A stretch of 11,427 nt of DNA from Woeseiaceae bacterium (GTDB taxonomy: Bacteria > Pseudomonadota > Gammaproteobacteria > Steroidobacterales > Woeseiaceae): NCBI GenBank assembly GCA_013138675.1, contig WTCH01000270.1:1-11427 (forward strand). Direction: 5' to 3'. Each line of letters opens with the position of its first letter. Position 1 is the first letter of the stretch. The position numbers and the translations under genes were made by a program. This document shows positions 6,350 through 11,427 of the stretch, in pieces. Below the pieces are notes generated by a model that ran no database searches, was not told the origin of the DNA, and saw nothing but the letters and a program-made list of their open reading frames with translations.

Positions 6350-8386
6350 ATGAACCTCAAGCGGCAATTACTCCTCGTCAGTTTGCTGACGCTGGTGTTG
6401 CCGTGGGCCGGCTACCAGTTCATTCAGGAAACTGAATCCGCGTTACGTACAGGTCAGCAGCAAATGCTCGCCAGCACTGCACGTTACATCGGTAACTCAC
6501 TTGCTACGCACCCCGAGGAGTTTCCGCGTGGCCCACGTGGCGACGAAACTCTCAGTGACCAGATTTACTTACATCCGCTCAACAGTCGTCCTGAGATCGA
6601 TGGCTATCTTGATGACTGGTCGATCGAGCGGTCCTCGTTGCGCATGCTCCGTGGCACGGACGGTCCCATTCAATTCGTTGTTGGCGTAGTGGATGAAGCA
6701 GCCTACCTGTACGCCGAGGTCCGCGACGACAACGTTGTCTTCGCCCGCCCCGGTTCGCGTACGCCGGACAGCGGACCGACATTTTTTGATGCCGTAACGC
6801 TGATTAACACGAGCCCGCTGTACCTGAATGAGACCATTGTGTTCTCTGCCGAAGCGCCAGGCACAGTTATCGCAGTTGTTCGCAATGAGTACGGAATCAA
6901 GTCCGACCCCTCAATCATCGCTACCTGGCGGGACGTTCCGGGCGGCTACCAGATCGAAGCAAGAATCCCGGCGAGCAAGCTCGGCACTAACCTCGGGGTT
7001 ATCGTCTACAACACGGCCTCGGAGCTGCAGTCGCCCGCACGGAGTGCGACGTTTACTTCGCGCAAGCCCGCAGCGTTTGTCACCGTGTCGCCGGACCTCA
7101 GTCGCATCACCGACGGTCTGGCTCAACCTGGCATGCGTCTCACTGTGACCGATACATCGGGTTGGCGCATTGCGGCAAGTGGCGATTTGTCGACGGCGAC
7201 GGCGGAGGACGCGAGCGTTCGCTCGATTTGGTTGCGTGTTCTCTATGACGCGCTCGTCGAATCCGGCGCCGCTGCCGAGCTGGCAGAACCGGATCCCAGT
7301 GGCCGCGAACAGCGCGACTACATCTCCGAAGCTCTCGCCGGTGAAGAGTCCGTTGGCTGGTTTCGAAGTGGAGAGAGCGGTCGCGCCGTTGTCGCGGTCG
7401 CGCAACCGGTTATTGCGGACGGGGAGCTAATCGGGGCCTTCGTGCTGCAACAGGGCACCGACGCAATTCTGAGCCTGAGAAACCAGGGGCTTGTGCGGCT
7501 AATGAATGTCACGTTGATTGCAACACTCCTCGTCGCGGCAACCTTACTCGGATACGCGACCTGGCTCTCACGGCGCATTCGCCGGCTCAGCGTTGCTGCC
7601 GAGGAGGCGCTCGACAGTGACAAACTGAGATCGTCCCTGCCCAGCGCGCTGTCAGGTGATGAGGTTGGCGACTTGTCGCGCAGTTTTTCGCATGTGCTGC
7701 GACAGCTCGCCGACTACAACGACTACCTGCGCACACTGGCGTCAAAGTTGTCGCACGAATTACGCACGCCGCTCGCTATCGTCACCTCATCGCTTGAGAA
7801 CCTCGAACACGAGCCACTCAACGAGGCATCCGCAGACTATGCTGCGCGCGCTCGCAGTGGCGCCGACCGCTTGCGCCGCATTCTTACGGCGATGAGCGAG
7901 GCCAGCCGGGTCGAAGAGCTGATGTCACATGCGGAACCCGAGGCATTCGACCTTTCTGCCGCCCTGGCGTCGACAGTCATTGCGTACCGTGACGTCTATC
8001 CACTTCGCACGTTCGAATTCGACTCCGCTCTCGAGTCAGCGACGACGCAGGGATCTCCCGAGTTGATCATCCAGATGCTCGACAAGCTCGTCGACAATGC
8101 TGTTGGATTCAGTGGTGAGGGCGATTCGATCGAGATCGGACTCGCGAAAGAGCACGACGCCTTGCTGCTCAGCGTGAGCAACCCAGGTCCACCGCTTCCT
8201 GAACGCATGCGCCACCAGATGTTCGACTCGATGGTGTCGATGCGGCCGGGTGAAGACAACAAACATTTAGGTTTAGGGCTTTATATAGCGAAACTTATCG
8301 CCGAAGGCCATGGTGGAAAGATTGACGCGGAGAACACTGACGACGGCGTTACGTTTCGTGTTTCGTTGCCGATGCCACCAGGTTAG
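6350..8386 (+). CDS. pdsS: PdsS: dedicated sortase system histidine kinase with CBM9/DOMON-like periplasmic domain
   Basis: This is an inner-membrane sensor kinase of 678 residues, the partner of PdsR. TM1 is about 5-24. A large periplasmic region (about 25-383) includes an early segment, PEIDGYLDDW (81-90) with YLYAEVRDDNVVF, that resembles the start of CBM9/DOMON carbohydrate-binding domains; a second sensory part (about 260-380) follows. TM2 is about 385-404, then a HAMP linker (about 405-455). The HisKA box LSHELRTPL carries phospho-His469. The ATPase domain has N583 in LVDNAV and the glycine box HLGLGL (G641, G643). The G1 box reads NPGPP, with Asn in place of the usual Asp and no second Gly. 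It starts 15 bp after pdsR with no strong ribosome site, consistent with coupled expression. The ligand is unknown; a glycan or the sorted protein is a reasonable guess. Confidence 0.92.
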   Translation: MNLKRQLLLVSLLTLVLPWAGYQFIQETESALRTGQQQMLASTARYIGNSLATHPEEFPRGPRGDETLSDQIYLHPLNSRPEIDGYLDDWSIERSSLRMLRGTDGPIQFVVGVVDEAAYLYAEVRDDNVVFARPGSRTPDSGPTFFDAVTLINTSPLYLNETIVFSAEAPGTVIAVVRNEYGIKSDPSIIATWRDVPGGYQIEARIPASKLGTNLGVIVYNTASELQSPARSATFTSRKPAAFVTVSPDLSRITDGLAQPGMRLTVTDTSGWRIAASGDLSTATAEDASVRSIWLRVLYDALVESGAAAELAEPDPSGREQRDYISEALAGEESVGWFRSGESGRAVVAVAQPVIADGELIGAFVLQQGTDAILSLRNQGLVRLMNVTLIATLLVAATLLGYATWLSRRIRRLSVAAEEALDSDKLRSSLPSALSGDEVGDLSRSFSHVLRQLADYNDYLRTLASKLSHELRTPLAIVTSSLENLEHEPLNEASADYAARARSGADRLRRILTAMSEASRVEELMSHAEPEAFDLSAALASTVIAYRDVYPLRTFEFDSALESATTQGSPELIIQMLDKLVDNAVGFSGEGDSIEIGLAKEHDALLLSVSNPGPPLPERMRHQMFDSMVSMRPGEDNKHLGLGLYIAKLIAEGHGGKIDAENTDDGVTFRVSLPMPPG

Positions 8387-8387
8387 T

Positions 8388-8413
8388 CCGCGATTGCCCT
8401 TGCTGCTTCGCGG
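8388..8413. terminator. Weak inverted repeat between convergent genes
   Basis: CCGCGA (8388-8393) and TCGCGG (8408-8413) can pair around a 14-base loop just after the pdsS stop, in the 41-bp gap before a convergent gene. There is no T-tract and the loop is large, so an intrinsic terminator is only a possibility. Confidence 0.2.
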
Positions 8414-8427
8414 CCGGCATCGTCTGG

Positions 8428-8913
8428 CTAATCATCCTGAGGCGCCGCACAAACGTCCTCCTCCAGCAAACTCTCGAGTTCCGCCAGAAACTCAGCAGAA
8501 TAATTCTGCCGTATTCGACACCAGTTTCTCTCAAACAGCTTGCTGTTGTTAATCACCCCTCGCCATGCAAATTTTTCGGCGTCAAATTCATGTTCATCAA
8601 ACATGCCATGACGGTATTGGTAGTGAATATTCTCCCAGTCGCGCATATTGGCAACCAGGTAAAGGTAGGCCTGATACTCCTCATCCGCTGTAAGCTCCTC
8701 GCCACCCGTTGCCCGTCGCATCACACTGGCCATTTGGCTATTGGTTCCCACTGAGAGGAGGCGGTTTGATAATTGTTGCGATATGTCGTTTCGCGTCTGT
8801 GCACGGATCATGTCCCGATTTTGATTGAGCTCGACAACCAGCAAAATAATCCCAATCAATACACCGATGTTTGCGCCCAGTGTGAGCCAGCGATTCACTT
8901 TGTCCGATTCCAT
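8428..8913 (-). CDS. Hypothetical membrane-anchored protein, 161 aa
   Basis: I do not recognise a named family. The protein has one N-terminal membrane helix (about residues 10-29, LTLGANIGVLIGIILLVVEL) preceded by a short charged MESDKVNRW. The rest is a polar, mostly helical domain rich in Asn, Glu, Arg and Trp (ELNQNRDMIRAQTRNDISQQ, YLVANMRDWENIHYQYRHGMFDE, AEFLAELESLLEED). The LNQNRDMIRAQTRNDIS segment just after the helix is, from memory, seen in small uncharacterised proteins of marine proteobacteria. The polar domain should be cytoplasmic if the helix is N-out, or periplasmic if it is a signal anchor. It has a weak GAGAG ahead of the ATG. It converges on pdsS and lies upstream of a repeat-bearing gap. 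Real gene: likely, because start, composition and length are coherent. Function unknown. Confidence 0.75.
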   Translation of the reverse strand: MESDKVNRWLTLGANIGVLIGIILLVVELNQNRDMIRAQTRNDISQQLSNRLLSVGTNSQMASVMRRATGGEELTADEEYQAYLYLVANMRDWENIHYQYRHGMFDEHEFDAEKFAWRGVINNSKLFERNWCRIRQNYSAEFLAELESLLEEDVCAAPQDD

Positions 8914-8960
8914 AGAAAGCTCTCGATTAGCAACGGTGAGACAGTAAAGTGTGATCCGGG

Positions 8961-9046
8961 TGACCGTCTGCTTTGGGTCGGCAGCAGTCGCCCAGTAGTT
9001 TAACCTTCCAGGGGCCGTTTACGGCCTTAAGCAGCCGCTCGCGGAC
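8961..9046. repeat. Dispersed intergenic repeat, copy A
   Basis: This stretch starts TGACCGTCTGCTTTGGGTC (8961-8979) and ends with TTTACGGCC then AAGCAGCCGC. Copy B shows the same two blocks in the same order at about the same spacing (55 against 53 bp from the CGTCYG block to the TACGGCC block). A short inverted repeat GGCCGT-TT-ACGGCC (9013-9026) lies inside. It fills most of the gap between two minus-strand genes. It is non-coding. Confidence 0.45.
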
Positions 9047-9058
9047 AGCGAGAGACAA

Positions 9059-9526
9059 CTATGCAGTCGCTGACTCATGGGTGTCGTACCAAATACCGTA
9101 TTTGTCGCCTTGCCATTTTAGTAGCGAAAAAAGATAGGCATTCGCGAGTAAGAGCAAACCGCCAACAAGTGCGGCTTCACTAACGAACCCCAGCGCACAG
9201 AATAGGAATCCGAATATGTGCGACAGAAAATGAATTCGCGTCGCCACGATTCTGGTCGTGCGGACGCTGAGAAAATTAAAAAAGAACCAGCATTTCAGCC
9301 AGAAAGGAAGGTTTTGCCAACCAGCGGTGTCTTTTTCCATCGTGTAGGCCTCTCGGTTCAGAGTTTCGATGTCAACTCCAAGCACCGATGCGAGGCATTT
9401 CAATGACTCCAAACTGGCATTGTGACCGCTTTCAATTCTCTGAATGGTCCGGACATTCAAGCCAGACATTTGTGCTAATTGTTCTTGCGAGAGATGGCGA
9501 CCAATCCGCAATTGTTTGAGAATCAT
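9059..9526 (-). CDS. XRE-family HTH protein with C-terminal two-helix membrane domain
   Basis: This is a 155-residue protein. Residues 2-59 form a Cro/C1-type helix-turn-helix (LSQEQLAQMSGLNVRTIQRIESGHNASLESL, then LASVLGVDIETL). Residues about 75-145 contain aromatic-rich hydrophobic segments: LPFWLKCWFFFNFL, then two clear helices (about 98-116 and 119-138), ending WQGDKYGIWYD. It thus looks like a membrane-tethered DNA-binding protein, similar in plan to HTH proteins fused to a 2TM domain. Such proteins are usually local transcriptional regulators; the target is not evident. The ATG has no strong Shine-Dalgarno, but it sits right where HTH homology begins. It is flanked on both sides by copies of the intergenic repeat. 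It lies tail-to-head upstream of the 161-aa gene with 145 bp between, so an operon is uncertain. Confidence 0.85.
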   Translation of the reverse strand: MILKQLRIGRHLSQEQLAQMSGLNVRTIQRIESGHNASLESLKCLASVLGVDIETLNREAYTMEKDTAGWQNLPFWLKCWFFFNFLSVRTTRIVATRIHFLSHIFGFLFCALGFVSEAALVGGLLLLANAYLFSLLKWQGDKYGIWYDTHESATA

Positions 9527-9621
9527 AGACGCACCCAGTGCTTACGAGCCGCAAGTATCTGCCGATTCTATCAGTGTCGGTTACGCAATCCGCCCGACAT
9601 TTGCCCGACACCGGCGAGTTC

Positions 9622-9706
9622 TGACGAACGTCCGCTTTGGGTCAATACCAGCCACTGAGTCTATCACCAGATGAGCGTCTGCTTACGGCCAAGAGCGGCC
9701 GGTTGA
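9622..9706. repeat. Dispersed intergenic repeat, copy B
   Basis: The stretch begins TGACGAACGTCCGCTTTGGG and continues to TGAGCGTCTGCTTACGGCC, AAGAGCGGCC and GGTTGAC. The front half matches copy A (CGTCYGCTTTGGGTC). The back half matches copy C (TGAGCGTCTG, then a GACCC/GGCC-like block, GCGG, TTGAC). It ends 9 bp before the oxidoreductase ATG. Confidence 0.55.
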
Positions 9707-9715
9707 CAACTCGCA

Positions 9716-10792
9716 ATGATAAGCTTGCCGGTCGCACCAGTTCACCACACGATCGAGAAGCGCTTGAAAGCCATCACCTACCCGAAATATGGACCACCTG
9801 ATGTTCTTCAACTCAAAGAGGTGGAAAAACCCGTACCGAAAGACGATGAGGTTCTGATTCGGGTGCGGGCGGTGGAGGCGACAAAATCCGACTGCGAGAT
9901 GCGCAGCTTCAAATTTGCGGTTAAGTGGTTCTGGCTACCCTTGCGGATCGCATTCGGCGTGAGAAAACCACGGCGGCAAAACCTGGGTGGCTATTTCTCT
10001 GGAGAGGTTGAAATGCTCGGAAAAGACGTCACCGAGTTCTCCACGGGCGACCAGGTTTTTGGCACGGCTGGCCTAAAGCTGGGCGCCTATGGCGAGTATG
10101 TCGCCTTGCCGGCAAGCTACACCATCGTCGCCAAGCCCAGCAACATGAGTTTCCAAGATGCCGCGGCGGTACCGCTGGGCGGGCTCAACGCGCTCCATTT
10201 CATGCGACTGGCAAGAATCCAGGCAAGAGACAAGGTATTGATCAATGGTGCTGGCGGTAGCATCGGAGCGCATGGGGTTCAGATTGCTAAATCAATGGGC
10301 GCCGAAGTCACAGCCGTCGACAGCACCATCAAGGAAGATCTGTTAAGACGTATGGGTGCTGACCACTTCATTGACTATACCAAAGAGAACTTCGCGACCA
10401 TGGGCCGGACGTATGACGTTATTTTCGACATGGTTGCTGGGAGTCCCTATGCCGCTAGCATCAGGGCACTCAATCCCAACGGACGCTATTTAACGGCCAA
10501 CCCCCGCCTTTCAGTCATGCTTCGTTCGGTCTTCACGAGCCGCTTTAGCGAGAAAACTGCCAAGTTTGCCTTTGCGCAGGAGGCCAGAGAGGAGCTGCTG
10601 GCGCTCAGGCAGATGATTGAGGATGGAAAAATAGGGTCAATCGTGGACATAGTTTACCCAATGGAGCAGGCAGCCGATGCGCATAACCGGGTCGAGACCG
10701 AGCAACGCCTCGGGGCGGTCGTAATCGCAATCGATGATCGCGTTGATGATTCGCACGCCGACTGCACTAACCTGAACGGCAGGTTTCTTTGA
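9716..10792 (+). CDS. MDR-family NAD(P)-dependent oxidoreductase (zinc-independent, quinone-reductase-like)
   Basis: This is a cytoplasmic medium-chain dehydrogenase/reductase of 358 residues. An N-terminal GroES-like domain (MKAITYPKYGPPDVLQL-type start at residue 17, LIRVRAVEATKSDCEMR) is followed by GGYFSGEVEMLGKDVTEFSTGDQVFG. The Rossmann domain has the nucleotide-binding motif NGAGGSIG (177-184) after PLGGLNALHF, and a GADHFIDYTKENF segment. No catalytic or structural Cys/His zinc ligands are visible, as expected for the quinone oxidoreductase / NAD(P)-dependent alcohol dehydrogenase-like group. Start: ATG 9716 has no ribosome site. The family normally begins near residue 17, where an in-frame TTG (9764) gives MKAITYPKYG; that shorter 342-aa form is plausible. 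About 15 residues follow the usual VVIAI end. It is flanked by repeat copies B and C. The substrate is unknown. Confidence 0.88.
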   Translation: MISLPVAPVHHTIEKRLKAITYPKYGPPDVLQLKEVEKPVPKDDEVLIRVRAVEATKSDCEMRSFKFAVKWFWLPLRIAFGVRKPRRQNLGGYFSGEVEMLGKDVTEFSTGDQVFGTAGLKLGAYGEYVALPASYTIVAKPSNMSFQDAAAVPLGGLNALHFMRLARIQARDKVLINGAGGSIGAHGVQIAKSMGAEVTAVDSTIKEDLLRRMGADHFIDYTKENFATMGRTYDVIFDMVAGSPYAASIRALNPNGRYLTANPRLSVMLRSVFTSRFSEKTAKFAFAQEAREELLALRQMIEDGKIGSIVDIVYPMEQAADAHNRVETEQRLGAVVIAIDDRVDDSHADCTNLNGRFL

Positions 10793-10834
10793 TCGGCGAC
10801 AAAAACGTCCAATAGCATCGGGCTGGACGGACGG

Positions 10835-10926
10835 CGACTTTGGGTTGTGACTTCAACCGGTCGAAAGCGGTCACTGACCCAGATGTATACTGAGCGTCTG
10901 GTTTTGACCCAAAGCGGTGATTGACC
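10835..10926. repeat. Dispersed intergenic repeat, copy C, with internal direct repeat
   Basis: The region contains ACTTTGGGTT, then AAAGCGGTCACTGACC (10864-10879) repeated as AAAGCGGTGATTGACC (10911-10926; 14 of 16 bases identical, 47 bp apart). TGAGCGTCTG (10891-10900), shared with copy B, precedes GACCCAAAGCGG, the reverse complement of the CCGCTTTGGGTC core in copy B. It separates the oxidoreductase from the cupin gene. The 42 bases before it hold a CGTCCA/TGGACG inverted repeat (10806-10829). Confidence 0.55.
10884..10891 (+). promoter_or_regulatory. Possible -10 element for the cupin gene
   Basis: TGTATACT (10884-10891) is close to an extended -10 box, 49 bases before the cupin ATG. 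No convincing -35 lies 16-18 bases upstream, and the motif is inside the repeat, so this is weak. Confidence 0.25.
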
Positions 10927-10940
10927 AAGTTGGGGGGAAT

Positions 10941-11402
10941 ATGAGACCGAGCGGTTGGCTTCTGTTGTGTTCATTGATTGTGGCGAGCTCCGCCATTACG
11001 GCACAAAATAATGAATCGAGCTCCGGCTTCGTGCATCTTCAAGCTGCAGACGTACCTTATGAAGCAAACCCTGACATACCCGGGTTAGGTTATGCGGTTT
11101 TGTCAGGCGATCCCGACGAGGCGGGCATTTATGTTTTTCGCCTCAAGATTCCTCCTGGCCTGACGTTCCCGCCTCACCATCACGACCAAGACCGATACGT
11201 GACCGTGATATCTGGTGTTTGGGCATTTGGCACGGGCTACTCAGGCAAATGCGAGGATACGATTCCACTGACAGCCGGAGCGTATGTGGTGCACCCGAAA
11301 GGAGCTGTCCATTTCGACGGAGCGTGTGGTGAAGAGGCTGTCGAGGTTCAGATCATCGGTCGCGGGCCGGTCAAGACGACGTGGGTTGAAGAGGCCGAAT
11401 AG
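10941..11402 (+). CDS. Secreted cupin-domain protein
   Basis: This is a small exported protein, 153 residues, with one cupin beta-barrel. The signal peptide is residues 1 to about 21 (MRPSGWLLLCSLIVASSAITA). Cupin motif 1 is GLTFPPHHHDQDRYVTVISG, with three consecutive His but Arg where the canonical motif has Glu; motif 2 is PKGAVHFDG, with its His but no Asn. A metal could be held by the histidines; the catalytic outcome is not predictable, and many such proteins are uncharacterised. Start: ATG 10941 with a GGGGGGA ribosome site (10932-10938) gives a clean signal peptide. An in-frame GTG at 10917 lies in repeat copy C and would place eight odd residues before it, so it was not used. It ends with a TAG 25 bp before the window edge and is probably transcribed separately from the oxidoreductase (148 bp gap). 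Confidence 0.82.
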   Translation: MRPSGWLLLCSLIVASSAITAQNNESSSGFVHLQAADVPYEANPDIPGLGYAVLSGDPDEAGIYVFRLKIPPGLTFPPHHHDQDRYVTVISGVWAFGTGYSGKCEDTIPLTAGAYVVHPKGAVHFDGACGEEAVEVQIIGRGPVKTTWVEEAE

Positions 11403-11427
11403 CTACACCTGGCCGCCGAGCAGCAGC

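Noticed and set aside
9013..9026. GGCCGT-TT-ACGGCC hairpin as a terminator
   Set aside because: The two-base loop is too small, there is no T-tract, and it lies upstream of the minus-strand 161-aa gene and beyond the stop of the HTH gene within a repeat copy.
8961..10926. Integron cassette array with attC sites
   Set aside because: The flanking genes are not all in one orientation, and no paired RYYYAAC ... GTTRRRY ends were found; GTTTAAC at 8997-9003 is an isolated match.
10917..11402. Cupin gene starting at GTG 10917
   Set aside because: The GTG lies in the repeat and gives a poor N-terminus; ATG 10941 has a strong ribosome site and yields a clean signal peptide.

Overview
The window looks like chromosomal DNA of a G+C-rich gammaproteobacterium, probably an uncultured marine or sediment lineage. 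This is inferred from the dedicated sortase cluster, which is known mainly from marine gammaproteobacteria, together with a DinF-type MATE pump and ordinary Shine-Dalgarno starts. No species can be named from the sequence alone. I see no rRNA, tRNA, CRISPR array or transposase.

Left part (1-2913): the 3' two thirds of a dinF-like MATE exporter run into the window on the + strand. They converge on a second, complete MATE exporter on the - strand. A Nudix hydrolase of the ADP-ribose pyrophosphatase type is divergent from that second exporter.

Centre (2891-8386): a compact proteobacterial dedicated sortase (pds) locus. On the - strand, a secreted VIT/von Willebrand factor A protein with a C-terminal sorting signal is followed, with a 17-bp overlap, by a class GN sortase. 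On the + strand, divergent from them, are an OmpR-type response regulator (PdsR) and a large membrane histidine kinase (PdsS) whose periplasmic part looks like a CBM9/DOMON carbohydrate-binding fold. The likely logic is that PdsS senses an envelope or extracellular ligand and PdsR switches on the divergent substrate-sortase operon, whose single product is processed by the sortase. Oddities are a CTG start for pdsR, a degenerate FPATAT sorting motif, and a run of 10-11-bp spaced GGC boxes in the shared promoter region. The OmpA-like partner PdsO known from other such loci is not in this window.

Right part (8387-11427): an accessory-looking stretch of small genes: a membrane-anchored protein of unknown function, an XRE-type HTH protein fused to a two-helix membrane domain, an MDR-family NAD(P)H oxidoreductase, and a secreted cupin. 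Three intergenic gaps here carry related imperfect repeats built around a GCTTTGGGTC/GACCCAAAGC core. They look like a dispersed non-coding repeat family and flank the oxidoreductase gene on both sides.
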